45,395 nt of DNA from Magnetococcales bacterium (GTDB lineage: Bacteria > Pseudomonadota > Magnetococcia > Magnetococcales > JADFYX01), in contig JADFZU010000020.1 of the NCBI GenBank assembly GCA_015232365.1, positions 1-45,395 on the forward strand, read 5' to 3'. Positions 25,438 to 34,117 of the stretch are shown here, piece by piece. The stretch's first letter is position 1, and the number at the start of each line of letters is the position of its first letter. The notes below the pieces were generated by a model. That model was given only the letters and a program-made list of their open reading frames with translations, did no database searches and was not told the origin of the DNA. The position numbers and the translations under genes were made by a program.

Positions 25438-28290
25438 CTATTTAACAACATTTACTACAAAATCTTCAAAGGCCTGAACTACTGTATAGTCATCGCAAGC
25501 TAAGTGAAAGTTGGCGGCAATCTGCTTTTTGATTGCAAGGCGGCGGTCTCTATTGCGAGCCAGATCAACTGCGATAGTAATATACTCTTCCAGATCTTTG
25601 GCAACTGTTTCTGTGACAGAAATACGCTGTAGAATTGCCGACGCAAACCGGTTACGCATCAGGTCGCCCTGCAGGGTTACTATTGGCAAAGCACACTCCA
25701 ATACTTGAATAGCAGTAGTAAACCCCGAAAAAGCGATACTATCTAGATAGATGTCCACCTGTTGCAATAAACTATAAAATTTCTCTTTTGGTTGCCAGTG
25801 GAGGAACAGAACAAACTCATCCATATCGAGACCATCATTTAAAAAGGCTTTGCGTAATCTTTCCTTAAATTGACTGGGTATCAGTGTATCATCTTCTCTA
25901 TAAAAAAATATAAAACAACAACTACCAACCTGCTTAGCAATTTTGGGAAAGATGTGATCATACTGAGGAAGATATTTAAATTGGTTTCCACAGCTTACCA
26001 TTCGCACCACACTATCGCCGGATGGAATTCCAAAGTCATCTAGAACGAACTCTTCAACCTCTAAATTACGTCTTGACCAGCAAGAGCCAAGGTTTGGAAG
26101 TTTTACCAGCTTTTCCGAATAGTGCTCTTCTGCGTTGGGTGGTTCGAGTAGTTCACCACTTAAAAAATAGTCCATAGTTGGAAAACCAGATGTGGTTGGA
26201 TGGCCCCAACCAACTGCCTGTACAGGGGCAAGGCGTAAACCAGCAAGTTGCGATGTTATGGCATCCATACCAATTTCAGGATAGAAGATGAGATCCAGGC
26301 CGTCATCTGCGATAGTTTTTACCCAGCTAGAGAGGGAGAGTGGGCCTTGAATAAAGTGAGCAAAAATTTCCGAGGCTTTTTTTGTTTCGGCATCTTGCTT
26401 ATGGTTTGTGTGATAGCCGTATATAGTAAAACGAGATTTGTCCAAGTTGGCAACCAAGCCATTGACTACAACATTCCATACGGAGTGATAAAAAAACTGC
26501 CCGGAAATAATCCCTATACGCAGAGGTCTGTCATGCTCCTTTTTTGCCATAGGTATATCTGTACCTTCAAGACGCAACCACTCCTTCATTGAAGCACAGA
26601 CCAACTCACCATGGGCAGATTGCAGTTCCAGATCATTCTGTGCCTGATAAGAGAGGTAAAACGGATGGGAAGAGCCGATAGCAGTGAAAAAATCCTGCCC
26701 CTTGCCGGTACAATTTCTCCTAAACCATTTTCTCAACTCTGCCAGGCTCTGTTCATAGGCGAATCGTGCTCTGTTGATCTCTTCAATTGAACTGTAAAGA
26801 ATGGGAAGCTGGCAGATTGTCAAAGCCAGTCTGGCTTGAAAATAGTCGGGGTTTATTGTTATTGATTTTTGGTAACTGATACATGCCTCTACCGGTTTCC
26901 CCTGATCTTGCAGAGCGTTGCCAAGGTTGCAGTGTGCCTCGGCAAAATCGGCTTTAATGGCTATGGCTTTTTGTTGGCAGGCGATGGCATTGTTAAGCAG
27001 CCCCTGCTTTTTTAATATTTTGCCAAGGTTGGAGTAAGCCTCGGCAAAATCGGCTTTGCTGGCAATGGCTTTTTGGTAGCAGTTTGCCGCTTCATCTACT
27101 CTGCCTTGCTCGTTTAAGGCAGCACCAAGATTGTAGTGGGCTTGGGCAAAACCTGGTTCTAATTCTATGGCTTTTTTGTAGCTGGCAATCGCTTCATTAA
27201 GCCTGCCTTGTTCTCTTAATGTGGAGCCAAGGTTTACCCAAGCCTGGGCAAAAGCTGGTTCTAATTCTATGGCTTTTTTGTAGCTGGTTACGGCTTCGTC
27301 AAGTCTGCCTTGCTCTTTTAATATAGTAGCGATACTGGCGTGGGCTTGAGCAAAATCCGGTCTTATATGTAGGGCTTTTTTATGGCTGGCAATCGCTTCA
27401 TTCAGCTTGCCCTGTTCTTTAAGGGTGCTGGCTAGGTTGGAGTATGCCTCTCTATAATCCGGTTTTACTGTTACTGCTTTTTGATAGCTGGAAACAGCTT
27501 CGTCCAATTTGCCTTGTGCCTTTAAAACATTGCCTAGGTTGGAGTATGCCTGGGCAAAATCTGGTTTAATTTGCAGGGCTTTTTTATAGTTGGCAACTGC
27601 TCTGTCAAGCTCTCCTAGCTGATTCATGGCGTTGCCTAGATTGGAGTGGGCTTCGGCAAAATCTGGTTGGAGTGCGATTGCTTTTTCCAGGCTGCTGACA
27701 GCTTCATTTAGTTTTCCGGCGTTTTGTAAAGCTAAACCCAAGTTACAAAGTGCTCCTATGTTTTTCTGGTCCAGTTTCAGGATTTTTTTGTAGCAAACAA
27801 TAGCCTCTGCCAAGTTACCAGATTGATGGAAACCCAGTGCTTTCTGCATTATTTCATGGGCTGTATACTCTCCTTCTTTCAGGCTGTGATCATCTGATGC
27901 AACAGTAGTAATTCTGTTTAAATAATCTAAGATCTTACTGTTGTCTGGCTCCTTTTTAATAGCAATTTTTAGAGCTTTAACAGCCGCATCTTTTTTTCCT
28001 GATTGGTAGAGGGATGTGCCGAGGTTGTAATATGACAAAGCTCTGTTGTCGTCAATATCTATTGTGCGTTGAAATAGTTCTGTTGCCAGCTCATGACGAT
28101 TGACCTTCTGGGCAATAACCCCAAGTAGATTTATGGCATCAATATGGTTTGGTACTGCCTGAATAATTGCACTGCAAAGTTTGTCAGCTTCGCCATAGCG
28201 TTCAGCATGAAAATGGTCTAGAGCCAGTCTATATGCCTCATCAATTGTCAGTTGTTGGTTTGGTGGGGGTGATAGTCCATTTTCATTCAT
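25438..28290 (-). CDS. TPR protein with C-terminal O-GlcNAc transferase-like (GT41/SPINDLY) domain
   Basis: 950 residues from ATG 28290, chosen because it aligns with the starts of three paralogues; an in-frame TTG at 28410 would add 40 residues. The first ~110 residues are a conserved module (LTIDEAYRLALDHFHAERYGEADKLC... repeated as 3 TPRs), then a spacer, then about ten near-identical 34-residue TPRs. The C-terminal ~390 residues resemble OGT: SGQFFYHSVWN (His at the catalytic-base position), LAPVQAVGWGHPTTSGFPTMDY, FKYLPQYDHIFPKIAK and the nucleotide-binding region LDSIAFSGFTTAIQVLECALPIVTLQG. It probably glycosylates Ser/Thr of protein targets recruited by the TPRs. The target is unknown; flagellins and surface proteins are known targets of the family. 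Confidence 0.88.
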   Translation of the reverse strand: MNENGLSPPPNQQLTIDEAYRLALDHFHAERYGEADKLCSAIIQAVPNHIDAINLLGVIAQKVNRHELATELFQRTIDIDDNRALSYYNLGTSLYQSGKKDAAVKALKIAIKKEPDNSKILDYLNRITTVASDDHSLKEGEYTAHEIMQKALGFHQSGNLAEAIVCYKKILKLDQKNIGALCNLGLALQNAGKLNEAVSSLEKAIALQPDFAEAHSNLGNAMNQLGELDRAVANYKKALQIKPDFAQAYSNLGNVLKAQGKLDEAVSSYQKAVTVKPDYREAYSNLASTLKEQGKLNEAIASHKKALHIRPDFAQAHASIATILKEQGRLDEAVTSYKKAIELEPAFAQAWVNLGSTLREQGRLNEAIASYKKAIELEPGFAQAHYNLGAALNEQGRVDEAANCYQKAIASKADFAEAYSNLGKILKKQGLLNNAIACQQKAIAIKADFAEAHCNLGNALQDQGKPVEACISYQKSITINPDYFQARLALTICQLPILYSSIEEINRARFAYEQSLAELRKWFRRNCTGKGQDFFTAIGSSHPFYLSYQAQNDLELQSAHGELVCASMKEWLRLEGTDIPMAKKEHDRPLRIGIISGQFFYHSVWNVVVNGLVANLDKSRFTIYGYHTNHKQDAETKKASEIFAHFIQGPLSLSSWVKTIADDGLDLIFYPEIGMDAITSQLAGLRLAPVQAVGWGHPTTSGFPTMDYFLSGELLEPPNAEEHYSEKLVKLPNLGSCWSRRNLEVEEFVLDDFGIPSGDSVVRMVSCGNQFKYLPQYDHIFPKIAKQVGSCCFIFFYREDDTLIPSQFKERLRKAFLNDGLDMDEFVLFLHWQPKEKFYSLLQQVDIYLDSIAFSGFTTAIQVLECALPIVTLQGDLMRNRFASAILQRISVTETVAKDLEEYITIAVDLARNRDRRLAIKKQIAANFHLACDDYTVVQAFEDFVVNVVK

Positions 28291-28500
28291 GATTATATCC
28301 ACTATATATTTTGCAATATTGGGTTGGATATGGCTGGTAGCAACACCAGGTTTATCCTGGCCGTCATCTCCTGATGCTTGCTGCGAAGAATAAACGTAAG
28401 GGTATGACAAAGTACAGGGTTTGCACCAGATGTATGGTTGCTGGTCTTTAGGTTATTGAGTTATCCGGTAGTAGTTTTTGTCAATATTTGTTATTCTCAT
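28291..28500. promoter_or_regulatory. Divergent start region of two TPR-enzyme genes
   Basis: About 210 bases between the proposed starts of the GT41-like and radical-SAM TPR genes. Neither start has a strong Shine-Dalgarno. If the TTG at 28410 is used instead, only about 90 bases remain. A shared regulatory region for two paralogues is implied by position. Confidence 0.3.
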
Positions 28501-31233
28501 ATGATGAAAAGTGTACAGGAACCACAACTCACATGTGACCAGGCATACGCCAAAGCCGTCGAGCATTTCAGTGCTGGACGTAACAGTGAGGCCGACCAGC
28601 TTTGTACAGCTATAATTAAAGCTATTCCCAACCATGTTGATGCTATCAATCTCCTTGGGGTAATAGCTCAAAAAGTCAACCGTCATGATCTTGCTGTCCA
28701 ACAGTTTAAACAGGCTATCGAAATCAATCCTGGCTGGGTTATGCTTTACTATAACCTGGGTATTTCACTGCACCGTTTAGGGCGTATAGATGAGGCGGTA
28801 AAAATCATGCGAACCGCTCTCGAAAAAGATCCTGGCAATAGTCAAATAAGCGAATATTTGCAGAGAATTCTAGACAACAATGAATCTACTCAAAGTATCG
28901 GTAGATCAGAGAGTCAGTATGCATTGCAAAGGGGAGTAGACAGCCATCAATCGGGGCGTTTGGATGATGCTGTCAACTGGTATAGGAAAACCCTGGCAAT
29001 AGAGCCGGAAAACGTAATAGCACTTTCTAATATTGGATCAATTCTAAAAAACCAAGGCAAGCTGGAAGAGGCTGTTGCCAACCTAAAAAAGGCAGTAGCT
29101 ATTCAGCCCGATTTTGCCGACGCTTTTTTTAATCTTGGGAATGCTCAAAAAGAGTTGGGCAGGCTAGATGAAGCGGTTAATTGTTTTAAAAAAACTGTCT
29201 TGCTTAAACCGGATAATGCCGACGCTTACTATAATCTTGGCCTGGTTCTAACTGCTCAGGATAGAGTGGAAGAGGCTGTTGCAAGTTATCGACAAGTAAT
29301 CTCCATAGATCCCGGTTATGCTGAGGCCCACAACAATCTTGGCAATGTGTTAAACAGTCTAGATAGAGCCGAAGAAGCTGTTGCCTGCTTTAAAAAAGCA
29401 ACATTTATTAAATCTGATTTTACCGAGGCTTTCTGCAATCTTGGCATCACCTTACAAGAGCAAGGTAGAGTAGATGAGGCTGTTGGTTGTTTTCAAAAGG
29501 CGGTTGCTCTTAAACCAGGTTATGCTGAGGCTCAGGATAGTCTTGGAACCGCAATAACCAAAAGAGTATCTGATTATATTAGCAGCATGGAAAGCTCGGA
29601 TGATGACCGGATATTGGACGCAAAGGAGTTGGTTGTAAAAGAGAGTGGATCTGAGGATCTAAAGGTCAATCTGCTTTTCTGCCCATTTGTTGACCCGGTA
29701 ACCCCGCCTCTTGGAATTGCCAGTCTTAAAGCGTATCTAGAAAAATATGGCAGTAGTCAGGTTAGATGTATTGATCTTAATATTGAGTGGCACACAAAGC
29801 TAGCTGCTGAAAAACAGGATGGAATGGAGCTGTTTTGGAGTGGTGAGCAGCTATTTAATAGCAGTGATAATATGTTTTCTGATGTTGGTAAATATATAAA
29901 CATCTCCTCAGGTTTTATCAGTCTTCTCCACGCAACCCACAAAAATATTCAATATTCACTCTGCCATCAAGAATCTTCCCATCCAGAGAGCATAATTACC
30001 TATTTAAAAAGTATGGCAATGGATGGAAACCCTGATGTAATAGGGTTTTCAATACTATTCAACAACCAAATTTTATGCTCACTACTATTAGCCAGGGAGA
30101 TAAAAAAAGCCGACCCGAAAAAAATTATTGTCTTTGGCGGGGCAGGTATTCTAGGCTCGTATCGGCAGATAGCAGAAAACCCCTTTGTTGACTTTGTCAT
30201 AATGGATGCTGGAGAGGCTCCGCTATTAGATCTGCTGAACTCTATCAAGGCTGGTAAGTTCAGCGAGACAATTCCAGGGGTCACATATAAACAATCTGCC
30301 ACACCGATAAAAAATCCAGCGTTGCCAGCCGATCTTGATAATAATGCCTTCCCGGATTTTTCAGATTTTCATCTTGATAAATATTTTACCAGCAGCGTGG
30401 TCATCCCAACTCTCTCATCAAAAGGCTGCTTTTGGCGGCGATGCAGTTTCTGTGAGGAGGGGTCGTTAAATCTATATTCAGTAGCCCCAATCAATAGGGT
30501 TGTTGATGAGATTGAGTACCACTACTCCCGCGGGCAACAGTATTTTCAATTTGTTGATGAGATGATCTCCGCAAAGCGTCTTAAAATGCTCTCTGAGGAG
30601 ATTATCCGTAGAGAGCTCAAGGTTTTTTTCTATGCTACACTAAGGCCATCCAGAGATTTTTCTGCAGACACACTGGAAATCATGTTTCAGGCCGGTTTTA
30701 GATATATAATCTGGGGGGTGGAATCTTGTAATCAGCGTGTGTTGAAATTGGTCAATAAGGGGACCACTGTAGAGTCTATACATAGTACTCTTTTGAAATC
30801 TGAAAACGCTGGTATAAGAAACCACATTTTTGTGATTATAGGCTTTCCATCGGAAACACCGGAAGAGCTGTTTGAAACCATGCAGTTTATTCATGATAAT
30901 CAAGAGTATATTCACAGTGTTAATCTTAGCAGATTTGGCCTTTGCGAAGGGACGGAAATATTTCTCAACCCAGATAAATTTGATATTGAAATCGAACACT
31001 CGAAGGTTGATGTAAAGGATTATAGAGTGAAGCACAAAAGCGGTACAACAGGCGATAAGGTGTCTGAATATTTTGTCTATTATCAACAAACATTTCTTGA
31101 GAAAATTTCAACTGTCCCCACATTCGTAGTATTGAGAGATCACGCTCTTGTCTACTATGCAAATGTGCCGTTGGAGGCGGATAAAAAAGTGCGTAAAAAA
31201 GCTCCCCAACCTGTTCCAGCACATATCTATTGA
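28501..31233 (+). CDS. TPR protein fused to B12-binding-like radical SAM enzyme
   Basis: 910 residues from ATG 28501, which aligns with the paralogue starts; the frame is open back to 28438. Residues 1-110 are the shared N-terminal module (LTCDQAYAKAVEHFSAGRNS), followed by about seven TPRs to ~365. Residues ~386-600 resemble a cobalamin-binding Rossmann domain (PPLGIASLKAYLEKYG; IIVFGGAGILGS; VDFVIMDAGEAPLLDLL). Residues ~630-850 are the radical SAM barrel, with cluster motif GCFWRRCSFC (Cys643, 648, 651; CX4CX2C) and later GVESCNQRVLKLVNKG and IVIIGFPSETPEE-like strands. The chemistry (methylation, C-C bond formation or epimerisation) cannot be told. It is 34 bases ahead of the TPR-sulfotransferase gene. 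Confidence 0.87.
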   Translation: MMKSVQEPQLTCDQAYAKAVEHFSAGRNSEADQLCTAIIKAIPNHVDAINLLGVIAQKVNRHDLAVQQFKQAIEINPGWVMLYYNLGISLHRLGRIDEAVKIMRTALEKDPGNSQISEYLQRILDNNESTQSIGRSESQYALQRGVDSHQSGRLDDAVNWYRKTLAIEPENVIALSNIGSILKNQGKLEEAVANLKKAVAIQPDFADAFFNLGNAQKELGRLDEAVNCFKKTVLLKPDNADAYYNLGLVLTAQDRVEEAVASYRQVISIDPGYAEAHNNLGNVLNSLDRAEEAVACFKKATFIKSDFTEAFCNLGITLQEQGRVDEAVGCFQKAVALKPGYAEAQDSLGTAITKRVSDYISSMESSDDDRILDAKELVVKESGSEDLKVNLLFCPFVDPVTPPLGIASLKAYLEKYGSSQVRCIDLNIEWHTKLAAEKQDGMELFWSGEQLFNSSDNMFSDVGKYINISSGFISLLHATHKNIQYSLCHQESSHPESIITYLKSMAMDGNPDVIGFSILFNNQILCSLLLAREIKKADPKKIIVFGGAGILGSYRQIAENPFVDFVIMDAGEAPLLDLLNSIKAGKFSETIPGVTYKQSATPIKNPALPADLDNNAFPDFSDFHLDKYFTSSVVIPTLSSKGCFWRRCSFCEEGSLNLYSVAPINRVVDEIEYHYSRGQQYFQFVDEMISAKRLKMLSEEIIRRELKVFFYATLRPSRDFSADTLEIMFQAGFRYIIWGVESCNQRVLKLVNKGTTVESIHSTLLKSENAGIRNHIFVIIGFPSETPEELFETMQFIHDNQEYIHSVNLSRFGLCEGTEIFLNPDKFDIEIEHSKVDVKDYRVKHKSGTTGDKVSEYFVYYQQTFLEKISTVPTFVVLRDHALVYYANVPLEADKKVRKKAPQPVPAHIY

Positions 31234-31267
31234 TTTAGTCTGGATTCAACCAAAACAGACAAAGAGC

Positions 31268-33583
31268 ATGAGCAGCATAATGGAAGATAAACAGATCGCA
31301 AAGCTAACAGTTGATCAGGCATATGCTCAGGCAGTAGACCATTTCAATGCTGGGGAATACCTGGATGCTGACAAGCTCTGCGCTGCTATACTTCAGACTG
31401 TTCCAAACCATGTTGATGCAATAAATCTACTCGGGGTTGTAGCCCAAAGATCCAACCGTCACGATTTTGCAGTTTTGCAGTTTCAGCGTGGGCTTGATAT
31501 TGCTGGCGGTTCTGCAATGTTGCTCTACAATCTTGGGATATCATTAGAGCTGTTGGGGCAGTATGGTGAGGCGGTAGATGCTTTCAGGTCAGCTATTGAG
31601 TTGCAACCAGATAATATTACCGCTCTTGGCTCACTTGGAGCCATCCTGAAAAAACAGGGTAAGCTTGATCTGGCTCTGCCATGCTATGAAAAAATTGTTG
31701 CCCTTAGGCCTTTGGATTCTCATGTTCATTATAACCTGGGAAACATACTATCTCAGATTGGTAAACTTGATGCAGCAGTTGCTAGTTACAATCTGGCGTT
31801 GACTATTAAACCTGATTGTGTAGATACGCTGAACAACCTTGGCAACACCTTGGTTGAACAGGGTAAACTTTCAGAGGCTCTAAAATGTTTTGAAAAGGAG
31901 AGTGAAATAGATCCAGACTCTCCTGATTGTCATTTTAATATAGGTAATACTCTTAAAAAACAGGGAAGAGTTTCCCAAGCAGTAGCAAGCTATAAGAAAG
32001 CCCTGGATATCAATCCAGATTATGTCGATGCACACTATAATATCGGCAATATTTATAAAGAGCAAAACTGTGTAGATGAGGCAGTTGCCAGCTATGAAAA
32101 AACCATACAGATAAGTCCCGGTTTTGTGGATGCTTACAACTCTCTTGGCGAGCTATTTTTTGCTCAGGGAAAATTTGCAGAGGCAGCTTTTTGTTATGAA
32201 AAAACAGTCTGTTTAGATCCTGAAAATGCCTTTGCCTATTATAACCTAGGCAACATAAAAAAAGAGCAGGGCAAATTGAATGAGGCTGTTGTAAACTACC
32301 AAAAAGCCATCAATATTAGTTCCGACTTTCCTGAGGCACTTAATAATCTTGGCTCTATTCTAAAAGGCCTGGGTAGGGTGGATATGGCGGTCTCTTGTTA
32401 TAAAAAAGCCTTGGTGGTAAATCCAAACAGTGCTGAGGCCCACTTTAACCTTGCCACCGCTTATAAATCTCAAGGAGATCTTGACTCTGCTATCGCAGGT
32501 TATCAAAATGCCCTGGCTAGCAAACCAGGTTATGCTGAGGCCTGCTTTGCTCTTTCGACAATAAAAAAAATTACCGATTTTTCCGAGATAGAAAATCTAA
32601 AAAAGATACTCGACAACGAACACTCCGACAGTGGAAAAATTGCTCTGCATTTTGCCCTTGGTAAAGCCTTGGAAGATATGCAGCAGGATGCAGCAGCATT
32701 TGACCATTATATTGCTGGAAACTTGATTGAAAGAGACGGTTTCAAGTTTAATATTGCCGATGAAAAAATGCTATTCAATAAATTTAAGACACAGTTTGAT
32801 GCAGAGTTTTTTAAAACAAAAACTGGTTTTGGTTGTATCGATAACAGCCCAATATTTATTGTTGGTATGCCCCGTTCAGGCTCCACCCTTATTGAGCAGA
32901 TTCTCTCTACTCACGATGATGTTTTTGGAGCTGGAGAGTTGATATTTCTTATGCAAAATTTATTGCAAAAGACTCCGTCAAATTTGCTGAGTTCGATTCC
33001 AGATCTTTTGGCAGATTTTCGGGAAGGTGATTATAAAGATTTAGGAGAGAAATATATAGAACAGATCAGGGGAATAGATGCCAGATGTAGGTTTATAACC
33101 GACAAGATGCCGGTTAATTTTCTACTTATTGGTATCATTAAGTTGATACTTCCAAACGCCAAGATCATCCACTCTGTTCGCAGTGCAGAAGATACCTGTC
33201 TATCAATATTTCGCACCAGGTTTGCTGCAACTCCAAAATATGCTTACGACCTTACTGAGCTTGGAGAGTACTACAGATTGTACAGAGAAATAATGAGTCA
33301 CTGGCATAGCATTTTTCCAGCGTCAATTTATGATTGCCATTATGAAAAGCTTACTGAAAATCAAGAGGATGAAAGCCGTAAACTGTTGGAGTTTTGCGGC
33401 CTTGATTGGGATGAAAAATGTTTGGATTTTCACAAGTCGCAGCGGAGTGTTTTAACAGCAAGTGACTATCAGGTTCGACAACCTATGTATCGCAGTTCTG
33501 TAGGTGGCTGGCGGCGATATGAAAAGCAGTTGCAACCGTTAATTAAGGCCCTTGGCGATTTGTCATATCAATCCATTTATTGA
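31268..33583 (+). CDS. TPR protein with C-terminal sulfotransferase domain
   Basis: 771 residues from ATG 31268; the frame is open to 31148 but that would overlap the radical SAM gene, and the paralogue-like N-terminus starts here (a second ATG at 31280 is also possible). N-terminal shared module (LTVDQAYAQAVDHFNAGEYLDADKLC), about 12 TPRs in all, then a Sulfotransfer_3-type domain. The PAPS 5'-phosphosulfate loop is GMPRSGSTLIEQ (from Gly533), and the 3'-phosphate site is IIHSVRSAEDTCLSIF. It should move a sulfo group from PAPS to a glycan or a protein Tyr/Ser. Related TPR-sulfotransferases act on proteins or surface glycans. Probably co-transcribed with the radical SAM gene. Confidence 0.88.
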   Translation: MSSIMEDKQIAKLTVDQAYAQAVDHFNAGEYLDADKLCAAILQTVPNHVDAINLLGVVAQRSNRHDFAVLQFQRGLDIAGGSAMLLYNLGISLELLGQYGEAVDAFRSAIELQPDNITALGSLGAILKKQGKLDLALPCYEKIVALRPLDSHVHYNLGNILSQIGKLDAAVASYNLALTIKPDCVDTLNNLGNTLVEQGKLSEALKCFEKESEIDPDSPDCHFNIGNTLKKQGRVSQAVASYKKALDINPDYVDAHYNIGNIYKEQNCVDEAVASYEKTIQISPGFVDAYNSLGELFFAQGKFAEAAFCYEKTVCLDPENAFAYYNLGNIKKEQGKLNEAVVNYQKAINISSDFPEALNNLGSILKGLGRVDMAVSCYKKALVVNPNSAEAHFNLATAYKSQGDLDSAIAGYQNALASKPGYAEACFALSTIKKITDFSEIENLKKILDNEHSDSGKIALHFALGKALEDMQQDAAAFDHYIAGNLIERDGFKFNIADEKMLFNKFKTQFDAEFFKTKTGFGCIDNSPIFIVGMPRSGSTLIEQILSTHDDVFGAGELIFLMQNLLQKTPSNLLSSIPDLLADFREGDYKDLGEKYIEQIRGIDARCRFITDKMPVNFLLIGIIKLILPNAKIIHSVRSAEDTCLSIFRTRFAATPKYAYDLTELGEYYRLYREIMSHWHSIFPASIYDCHYEKLTENQEDESRKLLEFCGLDWDEKCLDFHKSQRSVLTASDYQVRQPMYRSSVGGWRRYEKQLQPLIKALGDLSYQSIY

Positions 33584-33598
33584 GGTAATGTTTGTATT

Positions 33599-34048
33599 CT
33601 AAATCTGACCTATATCCACACTTTTATAAGCTAACTTTTCCAGAGCTTTTTTTACTAAATAAAAACCATCTTTCAGATGAAAAAAATGTGTATGGCACTG
33701 GCAATCTGAGGAGCCGATTTTTTTTGCCAGGCTATTCACACCATCCAGTTGAGAAAGGTGTTTAGCTGTAGAGCATTCATAGTTATCATGGTTGAGCATA
33801 ACTTCGACAACGGCTGCTTCTTGCGGGGCGAGAATGTAATCTATATGCCAGCGTAATTTTTTTTCAGATGCTAGATGGCGTCCGACCCTTTTCTCCCATG
33901 ATTTTTTTGCCGAGCCGACATATAGGTATGAGCCAGCATCGATAGCGATCATCCCTTTTGCTCCAACCTTAACCTGCCGTTTTTTAGAATATTTGATGAA
34001 TAGAATATAGATGGACAACTGCTGCTCCATTTTGAAAATATTTTGCAT
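33599..34048 (-). CDS. DUF123 / GIY-YIG-like nuclease domain protein
   Basis: 149 residues. The pattern SYLYVGSAKKSWEKRVGRHL... KLRWHIDYIL followed by a His/Cys-containing tail (CSTAKHL; SSDCQCHTHFFHL) matches the DUF123 family, which is related to GIY-YIG nucleases and often stands alone or fused to endonuclease III. Function is undefined. It converges with the sulfotransferase gene (15 bases apart) and is divergent from the 5-oxoprolinase gene. ATG 34048 was chosen; an ATG six codons later is possible. Confidence 0.8.
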   Translation of the reverse strand: MQNIFKMEQQLSIYILFIKYSKKRQVKVGAKGMIAIDAGSYLYVGSAKKSWEKRVGRHLASEKKLRWHIDYILAPQEAAVVEVMLNHDNYECSTAKHLSQLDGVNSLAKKIGSSDCQCHTHFFHLKDGFYLVKKALEKLAYKSVDIGQI

Positions 34049-34117
34049 TTCGCTGTTGATTGGAAAACTATATCATAATTACTCTCTACACACTGCTGTT
34101 TAGGCTTTTAAAAAAGT

